Below, piece by piece: positions 1 to 7,820 of a stretch of DNA of 64,000 bases (positions are counted from its first letter, which is position 1; every line of letters starts with the position of its first letter). Under the pieces are notes generated by a model. The model saw only the letters and a list, made by a program, of their open reading frames with translations, was not told the origin of the DNA and made no database searches. The translations under genes and the position numbers were made by a program. The stretch comes from an uncultured Bacilli bacterium (GTDB taxonomy: Bacteria > Bacillota_I > Bacilli_A > RF39 > UBA660), in assembly GCA_934102335.1 (NCBI GenBank), contig CAKOSP010000001.1:248001-312000 (forward strand), read 5' to 3'.

Positions 1-11
1 TCGAGGTAATA

Positions 12-20
12 TGTTATAAT
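12..20 (+). promoter_or_regulatory. Extended -10 promoter of rarA
   Basis: The sequence TGTTATAAT matches an extended -10 element (TG-N-TATAAT). Transcription would begin near position 27, only about 9 bases before the ATG at 36, so the rarA mRNA would be leaderless or nearly so. Any -35 element lies outside the window. Confidence 0.5.
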
Positions 21-35
21 ATTAATGTGATTATT

Positions 36-1238
36 ATGGAATTATTGGCAGATAAATTAAGACCTCAAAAATTAAGTGACGTTATAGGTCAACAGCATTT
101 AGTTGGAAAAAATAAAATATTATATAACTTAGTTAATAATAAAAAAATCTTTTCTATGATTTTATATGGCAAGCCTGGTATTGGCAAAACATCTATTGCT
201 AATGCGATTGTAAACGAATTAAATATGCCTTATAAATTTTTAAACGCAACAACATCCAAAAAAGATGATTTTGATTATGCTATAAGTGAAGCAAGACTAA
301 ATGGTAGTTTAATTTTAATAGTTGATGAAATTCACAGAATGAATAAAGATAAACAAGACCTATTACTACCCTATTTAGAAAATGGATTAATAATTCTAAT
401 AGGGCTTACTACAGCCAATCCTTATCATCGAATTAATCCAGCTATAAGATCAAGATGCCAAATTTTCGAACTCAAGGACTTAAATGAAAATGATATCGAA
501 TCAGGAATTATAAAAGCTTGCAAATATTTAGACGGTATCAAAATAGATGATGAATCCATAAAATATATTTCTAAATTGGCTAATGGTGATTTAAGATTTG
601 CTCTTAATTTACTAGAGGTATCTTACTACTCTTCTAGTAATAAAAAAGTAACAATGAATTTATTAAAAGATATAAATTCTAAACCCGCTTTCTTTGTTGA
701 TGCTAACGAAGATGGACATTATGATTTACTTAGTGCTCTTCAGAAATCTATTAGAGGAAGTGATGTAGATGCCTCAGTTCACTATGCTGCCAGATTAATC
801 GAATCAGGAGATTTAGATTCTTTATTTAGAAGATTATCTGTTATAGCTTATGAAGATATAGGCCTAGCTAACCCAGGTATTGGTCCAAGACTTGATAGTG
901 CTATAAATGCTGCAGAAAGAGTTGGATTACCTGAAGCAAGAATTCCTATAGCAAATATAGTTATTGAAATGGCTTTAAGTCCTAAAAGTAATAGTACGTA
1001 TCTAGCAATGGACGCAGCTTTAAATGATATTCATAAAGGTAATTTTGGCAGTGTACCAGATCAAATAAGAATTAATACAACCACATATCTTTACCCTCAT
1101 GATTATCCAAACGATTATGTAAAACAAGAATACATGCCAGACAAACTTATTGGTAAAAAATACTATCAACCTAAAAATAATAAATTAGAACAAAATCTTA
1201 ATATTGTTCATCAAAATATGATTAATAATAAAAAATAA
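36..1238 (+). CDS. rarA: Replication-associated recombination protein A (RarA/MgsA)
   Basis: This is an AAA+ ATPase of the RarA/MgsA/WRNIP1 family, which acts at stalled replication forks and is related to clamp-loader subunits. A Walker A motif (GKPGIGKT) lies near residue 45 and a Walker B motif (LIVDEIHR) near residue 93. The C-terminal half carries the family-typical ARLIESGDL and AYEDIGLANP segments. The length of 400 residues is slightly short for the family. I chose the ATG at 36 over the in-frame GTG at 27 because the protein then starts like other RarA proteins (M-x-x-L-A-x-x-L/M-R-P) and because the GTG would sit at the predicted transcription start. No Shine-Dalgarno sequence is visible. 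The gene converges on tcdA, its neighbour in B. subtilis as well (yrvN/yrvM). Confidence 0.95.
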   Translation: MELLADKLRPQKLSDVIGQQHLVGKNKILYNLVNNKKIFSMILYGKPGIGKTSIANAIVNELNMPYKFLNATTSKKDDFDYAISEARLNGSLILIVDEIHRMNKDKQDLLLPYLENGLIILIGLTTANPYHRINPAIRSRCQIFELKDLNENDIESGIIKACKYLDGIKIDDESIKYISKLANGDLRFALNLLEVSYYSSSNKKVTMNLLKDINSKPAFFVDANEDGHYDLLSALQKSIRGSDVDASVHYAARLIESGDLDSLFRRLSVIAYEDIGLANPGIGPRLDSAINAAERVGLPEARIPIANIVIEMALSPKSNSTYLAMDAALNDIHKGNFGSVPDQIRINTTTYLYPHDYPNDYVKQEYMPDKLIGKKYYQPKNNKLEQNLNIVHQNMINNKK

Positions 1239-1255
1239 TTTAGTAATCAACTAAA

Positions 1256-1924
1256 CTATTTTTTTATAATATCATTTATCACATAACTAGCCATATATAT
1301 ACCTGCAACAGAAGGGACTGGCATCATTGAAGAAATAATTTTTAGTCCTTTTTTAGGAAGTTCTACTGAAGATACCACCATCGGATCATATTTAATATTT
1401 TCTTTCTTTATCAAACTTCTTACTTTTTTTGCAAGAGGATCATTATTAGTTTGGGACAATTTGCATATTTTAATTTTCTCTGGATCAGTTCTATTCCCCA
1501 TTCCCATTGATGAAATTATCTTTATTTTATTTTCAAAAGCATATTTAATTAAAGCTATTTTAGTAGGTACTGAATCACAAGCATCAATAATATAATCAAA
1601 TCTTCCAAGATTTTTAATATTTTCTTCATCTAAAAAAATATCTTTAAGTTTAATATTTATATCAGGATTTATTAATTTAGCTCTAGAAGCAGCAACCAAA
1701 ACTTTCTTTTTATTAATTACATTAACATTCGACAGTATTTGTCTATTAAGATTACTTTCCTCGAATCTGTCATAGTCCGCCACTGTAATGCTATTAAAGC
1801 CACTTCTAACAAGAGTTTCTAGGCAAGTGCCTCCAACTCCACCCACGCCCACTAAAAGTACGTTAGAAGCTTTAATTTCATCCAATTTTGCTTTTCCTAT
1901 TAATTTTTCTAGTCTATCAAACAT
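1256..1924 (-). CDS. tcdA: tRNA threonylcarbamoyladenosine dehydratase (TcdA)
   Basis: This E1-like enzyme cyclises t6A37 of ANN-decoding tRNAs to ct6A in an ATP-dependent step. The nucleotide-binding glycine motif GVGGVGG lies near residue 25, followed by an R-x-x-x-N-R-Q segment typical of the ThiF/MoeB/TcdA fold, and D-x-x-x-D-A-C-D further on. I set the start at the ATG at 1924 because a GGAG (1930-1933) lies five bases upstream; the longer reading frame begins inside the leader. At 222 residues it is a little shorter than the usual 240-260. The structured RNA at 1971-2116 lies directly upstream on the same strand, and rarA is convergent. Confidence 0.92.
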   Translation of the reverse strand: MFDRLEKLIGKAKLDEIKASNVLLVGVGGVGGTCLETLVRSGFNSITVADYDRFEESNLNRQILSNVNVINKKKVLVAASRAKLINPDINIKLKDIFLDEENIKNLGRFDYIIDACDSVPTKIALIKYAFENKIKIISSMGMGNRTDPEKIKICKLSQTNNDPLAKKVRSLIKKENIKYDPMVVSSVELPKKGLKIISSMMPVPSVAGIYMASYVINDIIKK

Positions 1925-1970
1925 AATTACTCCAATAAAAAACATCTAAAGAATATCAATTTACCCTGAT

Positions 1971-1991
1971 AAAAACCCGCGCTCGGCAGGT
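1971..1991 (-). terminator. Intrinsic terminator of the small RNA
   Basis: The transcript folds as ACCUGC-cgagc-GCGGGU followed by a run of five U. It ends the structured RNA about 45 bases before the tcdA start, so tcdA is either read through or has a promoter that I cannot see. Confidence 0.75.
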
Positions 1992-2116
1992 GGTAGAACA
2001 CATATATGTCATTAGGATTCTTACTAAAAAGTAAGCATTCAACACAGTCATATAATTAGTTCCCCAATAATTTATCATAGTCGGTTTTATATGGTCATAA
2101 ACTAATATCTTTAGAC
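1971..2116 (-). ncRNA. Structured small RNA, candidate 6S RNA
   Basis: This 146-base unit has its own promoter (TTGCCA, 17 bases, TATAAT at 2151-2123) and its own intrinsic terminator. It contains no reading frame of note. It can form a 7-bp stem, ATTAGTT with AACTAAT, enclosing a loop, and a CTTACT-TTTT-AGTAAG hairpin. The context supports 6S RNA: in B. subtilis the 6S-1 gene bsrA lies between aspS and yrvM (tcdA), and here the unit is immediately upstream of tcdA. I could not lay out the long rod with a central bubble that defines 6S RNA, so a different RNA or a tcdA leader remains possible. Confidence 0.5.
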
Positions 2117-2122
2117 AACTTA

Positions 2123-2151
2123 ATTATAACAAAAAACAATCTGTTTGGCAA
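2123..2151 (-). promoter_or_regulatory. Sigma-A type promoter of the small RNA
   Basis: TTGCCA (2146-2151) and TATAAT (2123-2128) are separated by exactly 17 bases, which predicts a start near 2116. The -35 box touches the end of the upstream gene. Confidence 0.7.
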
Positions 2152-2949
2152 TTAAATATTTGTATATTTTTCCATAGCCTTGTAAACATTGTTAACCCAT
2201 GTATAATTAATATTTTTAACACCATTTATATTTACAGGATTGTATTTAAAACAAATATCTTCTACTGATGTTAATCCTTGTCCAAAATAATTAGTGCTTA
2301 ATAGTTCAATATATCTCATTACTCCATAATCTATATTTTTATAACGAATTAAGCCATTATAGCCCATTCCCCCATAAATATTATTTTTACTTAACATTGT
2401 TTGACTAGAATACCCAGATTCAACTAAACCTATTGCTTTGGCTATTACAGGATCAACATTATCATAAATAGCTGTGTAATAATCAATTACACCTAATATA
2501 TATTCTTCATTACTTATATCATATTTATATTCATTATTAAATAATTCTGGATTGGTTCTTTCAAGATTTAACAAGTAATCATTTATTGATTGTAATGTAT
2601 TTGTATATACATTATTTGTTTGAAAAACATCAAGTTCATTAAAAGTATTATCATTGTCATTTTTCATATATATTTCATCAATTAAAAATTGCTTATCTAT
2701 TTGAAATGTATTAGCAATATATTCCAGGTCTTTATCATTATTTTCTATAAATTTTTTTATTGTAGCTTCTTTGGTAGGAGTTATATTTGTAAGAATAACA
2801 TGTCCATATGCAATATCATTAATACCCATTAAAACAGTTTTATTTTTAAGATTTAACGTTGCATTATACATAAGATAAACACATAATAAAATTAAAGTTA
2901 AAATTATAAAATCAATGGCCACATAATGTCTTTTAATAAACTTAATCAT
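2152..2949 (-). CDS. Membrane-anchored lysozyme-fold protein, paralog 1
   Basis: The 265-residue protein has one N-terminal membrane segment (about residues 13-29) followed by an extracytoplasmic part. The C-terminal domain reads like a glucosaminidase or lytic transglycosylase fold: A-K-A-I-G-L-V-E-S-G-Y around residue 177 supplies a candidate catalytic Glu, and K-N-N-I-Y-G-G-M-G follows. It is probably a peptidoglycan hydrolase facing the wall; the substrate is unknown. A good GAGGAG ribosome site precedes the ATG. The adjacent gene at 3027-3845 has the same architecture and many identical stretches, so the pair is a tandem duplication. The family assignment rests on motif resemblance only. 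Confidence 0.65.
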   Translation of the reverse strand: MIKFIKRHYVAIDFIILTLILLCVYLMYNATLNLKNKTVLMGINDIAYGHVILTNITPTKEATIKKFIENNDKDLEYIANTFQIDKQFLIDEIYMKNDNDNTFNELDVFQTNNVYTNTLQSINDYLLNLERTNPELFNNEYKYDISNEEYILGVIDYYTAIYDNVDPVIAKAIGLVESGYSSQTMLSKNNIYGGMGYNGLIRYKNIDYGVMRYIELLSTNYFGQGLTSVEDICFKYNPVNINGVKNINYTWVNNVYKAMEKYTNI

Positions 2950-3026
2950 ATTACACTCCTCTTTAGTGTAATAATATTATAACAAACTTAATTTAATTTT
3001 CAAATATAAATAAAAAACTATTATCA

Positions 3027-3845
3027 TTATATAGATAATAGTTGTTCTAAATTTTCTACTTGTTTAGAATCAAATTTAGACATATATTTTGTAACATTAC
3101 TAACCCAAGTAGGATTTGCAGTCTTTTTACCGTTAGCAGTTTTTATTGGATTATATTTTCTACCTATAGTTTCTACAGTAGTTAATCCTTTTGCATAATA
3201 TTGATCATTTAAAAGTTTAATATATTTAAGTACTCCATAATTAATATTTTTATACGCAATCAAACCTTTATTTGACATACCACCAAAAATATTATTTTTA
3301 CTTAACATATATTTAGATGTATATCCAGACTCAATTAATGCAATTGATTTAGCCAATGCCGGATCAACGTCATCATATATAGAAGTAAAATAATCTATTA
3401 AACCCAAAATATACTTTTTATCTTTTTGACAAGCAGTTTTTTTATTTGAAAATAATTTTGGATTACTCTTTTCTAAATTTAATAGATATTCTAAAATAGC
3501 TTCGTCTTTTGTCTTAGATATTTTTTTAGTATTAAAAACATCTAATTCATTAAATTCTTGAGTATCATCATTATTTTCTTTTATTTGTTTAATTAATTCT
3601 TCTTTTTTTATTTGAAATGTTTCTGAGTAAAATTGCAACAATGTATCATTATCGCTAATAAATGAATCAATTGCTTCCTGATTACTTAATTCCCTTTGTT
3701 CAGTATTTATTAAAACGCTTACTTCGTTAACTTTATAATTACTTTCAATTAAACACTTATAACTAATTGCACATACCACTGTCATAAGTATTATCCCTAT
3801 ACAATTTTTAATAATTATCGAGGGATATTTATCATTTGTTTTCAT
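3027..3845 (-). CDS. Membrane-anchored lysozyme-fold protein, paralog 2
   Basis: This is a sister of the 2152-2949 gene, with one N-terminal membrane segment, a spacer and the same C-terminal domain. The candidate catalytic Glu lies in A-L-I-E-S-G-Y (about residue 172), followed by K-N-N-I-F-G-G-M. The open frame extends to a TTG at 3899, but that TTG lies inside the -10 element of a good promoter (3890-3918), so the extra 18 codons would be untranscribed or leader. Starting at the ATG at 3845 also aligns the N-terminus with paralog 1. A GGAAGAG lies about 17 bases upstream, a rather long spacing. The two genes probably form one unit that is separate from the upstream HerA-like gene. Confidence 0.65.
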   Translation of the reverse strand: MKTNDKYPSIIIKNCIGIILMTVVCAISYKCLIESNYKVNEVSVLINTEQRELSNQEAIDSFISDNDTLLQFYSETFQIKKEELIKQIKENNDDTQEFNELDVFNTKKISKTKDEAILEYLLNLEKSNPKLFSNKKTACQKDKKYILGLIDYFTSIYDDVDPALAKSIALIESGYTSKYMLSKNNIFGGMSNKGLIAYKNINYGVLKYIKLLNDQYYAKGLTTVETIGRKYNPIKTANGKKTANPTWVSNVTKYMSKFDSKQVENLEQLLSI

Positions 3846-3889
3846 AATTTTTTTAAATATTTCTCTTCCTTTCAAAGACGACGAGAAAT

Positions 3890-3918
3890 ATTGTATCAAA
3901 AAACGAACAAAATGTCAA
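3890..3918 (-). promoter_or_regulatory. Promoter of the lytic paralog pair
   Basis: TTGACA (3913-3918) and TACAAT (3890-3895) are 17 bases apart. The -35 box overlaps the TGA stop codon of the HerA-like gene. This promoter also explains why the TTG-initiated extension of the downstream gene should be discarded. Confidence 0.7.
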
Positions 3919-5696
3919 ATTTGTTCGTTATTATTAATATTTTCTTTACGAGATTTCCAAGTATTTGCTATATCGCAACTTGAAGAATATGGAGGTGGAT
4001 TAGGCAAATCCATATGAACTATCATAGGAATTTTAAAGGCTGAACCAAAGCATACACAATTACCAGGTTGTAATGTTTTTTGTTTTTCTATTACATCGGA
4101 AGATATATTAGGTAACATCTCTTCGATATACTTTATATCTTTAGGGTGAGTCATTTTAAAAATTAAGAAATTTGATATTTGTGCAATAACAGTATCAGAC
4201 ATTTCCACAGGTCTTTGTGTAATAATATCTAAAAGTACTGCATACTTTCTGCCCTCTTTGGCTATACGGTCAAATATGTTATATCCTAATAAAAACGTAT
4301 CGTTATCTTGTTGAATATATCTATGAGCTTCCTCCATAAATAAATGAAATGGTACTCCCGCTCTATTTTTAGAATTTTTAGCATATTGAAATATTAATCT
4401 TGCCATAATCTTTACGATTACCTTAGCATAAATATCATCTATATCTTCTAAGTTTATATTTATAATTTGAGCTTTTTTATCACTTTTGGCCACTAAATAG
4501 TTTATATAATCCTCTATGGAATATTTTTCTTCTGTAAATATTTGTTCTAGTTTACTATTAATTATTGCATTTAGTCTAACCTTTAAAATAATCGAATCAT
4601 CATGCAAAGACTCATTGCTTTGAAACCCTTCACTTATTAAAGTAAAATCTAAAGCTTTTTGAAAATCCTTTAATGAATAAGTAGCATCTTCTGGCTCTCT
4701 TATTTGTAAAATGCTCTCATCAACATGTTTTAAAATATAATTAGTTATTAAAACTGATTCTCCAAAATTTCCATTAGAATCAATTTCAAAACATTCACTA
4801 AAACTTCTTTGGTAACCAATGCCAGGTATCATTGTACCAAAATCAAAATCATTAGTATGACATACTTCTATAATTCTAAATATTTCATTTTTCTTTGCAG
4901 TTGTAGTTTCATTACTAAATAAAATAGCAATCAAAGCTTTAGCTATTAAATGATTTTTATATTTTTCACTTTCTTCATTATTTAAAGAAAAAATTTTAGC
5001 AAGTTTAATCGTATTTGAAATAATAGGCAATTGGGAATGAACATTAGCCTGTAAAAGTAAAGCAAAATCATCTAAATTAAGTAAATTAACAGGTATTTTC
5101 AAATCGTAATCAGAAGTTTCTTGTTTATTTGTTGTAATAAACTTATAATTATAATCTATATTTATTTTATTTATATCTTTAAAAGCAGTTTTATATTCAC
5201 CATATGCATCAAAGAAAAATAAATTAGCATTATATGAAAGAAGTAAATTGTTTTCAAAAATGTTTTGGACAATTCTTGAAACTCCATATGATTTACCAGA
5301 TCCAGAATTTCCAAAAATAGCCATATGATTAGCAAATAAACTATTTAATTCTGGGCATACTTTAAATCCTTTATATATTGCACTATTTCCTAATACAAAA
5401 GAATGATCTGATAAAGTTCCAACTAGCTCCATTAATTCTGGGCCATTAATTATTCTAATCGTACTATTAAGTTGAGGTTTTCTTAAAACACCATTTATGA
5501 ATTTTCCATTATTATATTCCCCTAAAAATTTAATTCTAATTTCTTTAGGATTAAGTTCTATTATTTCTCCAAGTACCTTTTGAGTGCCAGATTCAAAAAC
5601 AACATGTAAATTCATTAAATCTGCATTAATATTTCCGCCACTAATATTTTCTACATAAGCAACATTATCACAAATATAAAGTATTTTTCCAAACAT
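3915..5696 (-). CDS. HerA-type (DUF87) ATPase
   Basis: This 593-residue protein belongs to the HerA/FtsK superfamily of hexameric DNA-translocating ATPases. The N-terminal ~80 residues are beta-rich, as in a HAS-barrel. Walker A is G-N-S-G-S-G-K-S (residues 129-136), and a Walker B-type F-H-L-F-M-E-E-A-H lies near residue 455. This is followed by G-R-K-Y and I-T-Q-R-P, which match the arginine-finger region of HerA. No NurA nuclease is adjacent; the neighbours are a small membrane protein and cell-wall lytic paralogs. HerA-like ATPases in bacteria act in DNA processing or in defence with varied partners, so the role here is open. AGAGGTG precedes the ATG and the stop is TGA. Confidence 0.75.
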   Translation of the reverse strand: MFGKILYICDNVAYVENISGGNINADLMNLHVVFESGTQKVLGEIIELNPKEIRIKFLGEYNNGKFINGVLRKPQLNSTIRIINGPELMELVGTLSDHSFVLGNSAIYKGFKVCPELNSLFANHMAIFGNSGSGKSYGVSRIVQNIFENNLLLSYNANLFFFDAYGEYKTAFKDINKINIDYNYKFITTNKQETSDYDLKIPVNLLNLDDFALLLQANVHSQLPIISNTIKLAKIFSLNNEESEKYKNHLIAKALIAILFSNETTTAKKNEIFRIIEVCHTNDFDFGTMIPGIGYQRSFSECFEIDSNGNFGESVLITNYILKHVDESILQIREPEDATYSLKDFQKALDFTLISEGFQSNESLHDDSIILKVRLNAIINSKLEQIFTEEKYSIEDYINYLVAKSDKKAQIININLEDIDDIYAKVIVKIMARLIFQYAKNSKNRAGVPFHLFMEEAHRYIQQDNDTFLLGYNIFDRIAKEGRKYAVLLDIITQRPVEMSDTVIAQISNFLIFKMTHPKDIKYIEEMLPNISSDVIEKQKTLQPGNCVCFGSAFKIPMIVHMDLPNPPPYSSSCDIANTWKSRKENINNNEQI

Positions 5697-5737
5697 TTAA
5701 AAACACCTCTTTATTCTAAAATGATTATAACATAAAA

Positions 5738-5760
5738 AAAGAGTAAAGTAACTACTCTTT
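5738..5760 (-). terminator. Hairpin terminator
   Basis: AGAGTA and TACTCT flank a short loop, with T-runs on both sides. The hairpin spans the end of the 5752 gene and separates it from the HerA-like gene downstream. Confidence 0.6.
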
Positions 5761-6300
5761 TCTATCTTTTGTATATTTTTTCCAAACTCTTTTAATATCC
5801 CCATAAGAATACTTGTCTAAAGTATTTATTGTTAATGGAATTTGATATATTTTATCAAACTCCAGTTTATTCAAAACCTCTGGATTATCATTAAAATAAC
5901 CAGATAAATACATTTCCAAGTAATATTGATATTTTAATAATTCATAATTTCGTTTATGCATTTTAATACTAGACGCAAACAAAACAAAATTCATTAAGCC
6001 AAATATTGTAGTTATATTGTTACTATGTGAGAACGCAGATATTGCCATGGCTCCAAGTAAAATACTATGTAATATAGCTGTAAAAGTCTCTCTTGAAAAA
6101 TCTTTAAAAAGTAATGTCATTTTTTGCCTAATTATAGCTTGGTATATCATTGTCTCAATAAGGCGTTGTTCTTCATTTTGATCATAACAAACATAATCAT
6201 TTGTTGAGCCATCCATATACTCGACATGATAGTTAACCCCATCGATTTCGTAAAATTTGATTATTTTATCCAAATCGGCACCTGGATATGCAAAAGTCAT
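5752..6300 (-). CDS. Unknown protein with two membrane segments
   Basis: I do not recognise this 182-residue protein. It has a soluble N-terminal half of about 65 residues, rich in acidic residues, then two hydrophobic segments (about residues 72-90 and 94-112) forming a hairpin in the membrane, then a charged C-terminal tail of about 70 residues with many Tyr and Lys. A strong GGGGG ribosome site precedes the ATG. The gene lies between gatB and the HerA-like gene, with a terminator hairpin at each end, so it is probably a single-gene unit. Confidence 0.6.
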   Translation of the reverse strand: MTFAYPGADLDKIIKFYEIDGVNYHVEYMDGSTNDYVCYDQNEEQRLIETMIYQAIIRQKMTLLFKDFSRETFTAILHSILLGAMAISAFSHSNNITTIFGLMNFVLFASSIKMHKRNYELLKYQYYLEMYLSGYFNDNPEVLNKLEFDKIYQIPLTINTLDKYSYGDIKRVWKKYTKDRKE

Positions 6301-6352
6301 AAAAATTCCCCCTCAAATAAGCACTATTATAGCATAAAGTTGTATTTTTTTC

Positions 6353-6377
6353 AAGAAAAAACAGCAATTAGCTGTTT
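6353..6377 (-). terminator. Terminator of the aspS-gatCAB operon
   Basis: The minus-strand transcript folds as AAACAGC-uaauu-GCUGUUU with a U-rich tail, right at the gatB stop codon. Confidence 0.75.
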
Positions 6378-7819
6378 AATTTCTTATTTAATATTTCTTT
6401 AGTAATAACAGGGTTAGCTTTTCCACGTGTTTCTTTCATAACTTGTCCTACAAAATAATCAAATAAATTAGTTCTTCCTGATTTGTAAGCTTCAATTTGA
6501 CTTTGATTATTCTGTAGTATTTTGTCTATAATTTCATTTAATAATTCCTCATCTGAAACTTGAGCATTTTGTTCATTTATAAACTCAGTAGGTTCTTTTT
6601 TTTCTTCCAAAACCTTAAAAAATACTTCTTTAGCTTGTTTAGATGAAATCATTCCTTTTTTTAAATAATCCAAAATAATTTTAAGTCTATAAGGTGTAAC
6701 AAATGTATCATTAATATTTATTTCATTTTTATTAGTATAACCTAAAAGTTGAACAGTTACCCAGTTAGTAGCCATTTTAGCATCCGCACCTAACTTAACA
6801 CATTCATCAAAATAATCAGATACTGATTTTTCTTTAGTTAAAACTGTGGCATCATATTCAGATAGACCAAACTCATTAATATATCTTTTCTTTTTTTCAT
6901 ATGCCAATTCAGGAATACTTTTTCTTATTTCTTCAAGCCATGATTCAGAGATTTTAAACTTTGGTATATTTGGCTCTACAAAATATTTATAATCAATGGC
7001 ATCAACTTTACTTCTCATATAAATTGTAGAAGCAGAGTCTTCATCCCATCTTCTCGTTTGTTGTTCCATTTGTTCATACTGACCATTTTCTTTTAATTCT
7101 GTCTGTCTTTTAATCTCATAATTTATAGCATCCCTTACTCCACCAAAAGAGTTAACATTTTTAATTTCAATCTTTGTTCCCCAATTTTTAGGATCAAACT
7201 CATCTTTATCATCATCCATAATAGAGACATTAACATCGCAACGAATTTGGCCCTTTTTAGAGTCAGCTTCACTAATATGAGCATATTGATAAATACTACG
7301 CATGTGTTCTAAAAAAGCTACTGCTTCATCCGCCGTATGTAAATCAGGTTCTGTAACTAATTCTAAAAGTGGTACACCAGCACGATTATAATCTATATTA
7401 CTAGTCGTATAAAAGTGATCTAGTGAAGCAGCATCCTCTTCAAGATGTAAGTTATTAATACGCACAGTTTTTTCTTGTCCATCACATTCAAATGTCACTT
7501 TTCCATAAATTCCTACTGGTATTGGTTTAGTTTCTTGAGTAATTTGAAATCCTTTTGGTAAATCTGGATAATAATAATTTTTACGTTCAAAATACATATA
7601 TTCTGGTTGCTTACAATCAAGAATCATACTAGCCATTAAAGCCATTCTTACAGCCTCTTTATTTATTACAGGCAAAGTACCTGGAAAAGCCATATCAACA
7701 GGTCTTATATTAGAGTTAGGAATATCAGTGTATTCATTTTTTGCACTTGAGAAAGCCTTAGTATTTGTAAGAGAAACTTCACAGTGCATTTCTAAACCAA
7801 TTTTTGCAATATAACCCAT
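6368..7819 (-). CDS. gatB: Asp-tRNA(Asn)/Glu-tRNA(Gln) amidotransferase subunit B
   Basis: GatB binds mischarged tRNA and holds the kinase site that activates the Asp or Glu side chain for amidation by ammonia from GatA. The 483 residues match the family length. The N-terminal GatB core (I-G-L-E-M-H-C-E-V) contains metal- and ATP-site residues, and the YqeY-like helical tail ends with R-G-K-A-N-P. It is the last gene of aspS-gatC-gatA-gatB, with one base between gatA and gatB and a clean GGAGG ribosome site. The linkage to aspS suggests that the complex serves Asn-tRNA synthesis here, although Gln-tRNA is the more usual need in Bacilli. Confidence 0.96.
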   Translation of the reverse strand: MGYIAKIGLEMHCEVSLTNTKAFSSAKNEYTDIPNSNIRPVDMAFPGTLPVINKEAVRMALMASMILDCKQPEYMYFERKNYYYPDLPKGFQITQETKPIPVGIYGKVTFECDGQEKTVRINNLHLEEDAASLDHFYTTSNIDYNRAGVPLLELVTEPDLHTADEAVAFLEHMRSIYQYAHISEADSKKGQIRCDVNVSIMDDDKDEFDPKNWGTKIEIKNVNSFGGVRDAINYEIKRQTELKENGQYEQMEQQTRRWDEDSASTIYMRSKVDAIDYKYFVEPNIPKFKISESWLEEIRKSIPELAYEKKKRYINEFGLSEYDATVLTKEKSVSDYFDECVKLGADAKMATNWVTVQLLGYTNKNEININDTFVTPYRLKIILDYLKKGMISSKQAKEVFFKVLEEKKEPTEFINEQNAQVSDEELLNEIIDKILQNNQSQIEAYKSGRTNLFDYFVGQVMKETRGKANPVITKEILNKKLNS

Positions 7820-7820
7820 A

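Noticed and set aside
3846..3899. 18-codon N-terminal extension of lytic paralog 2 from TTG
   Set aside because: The TTG overlaps the -10 element of a strong promoter, and paralog 1 has no such extension.
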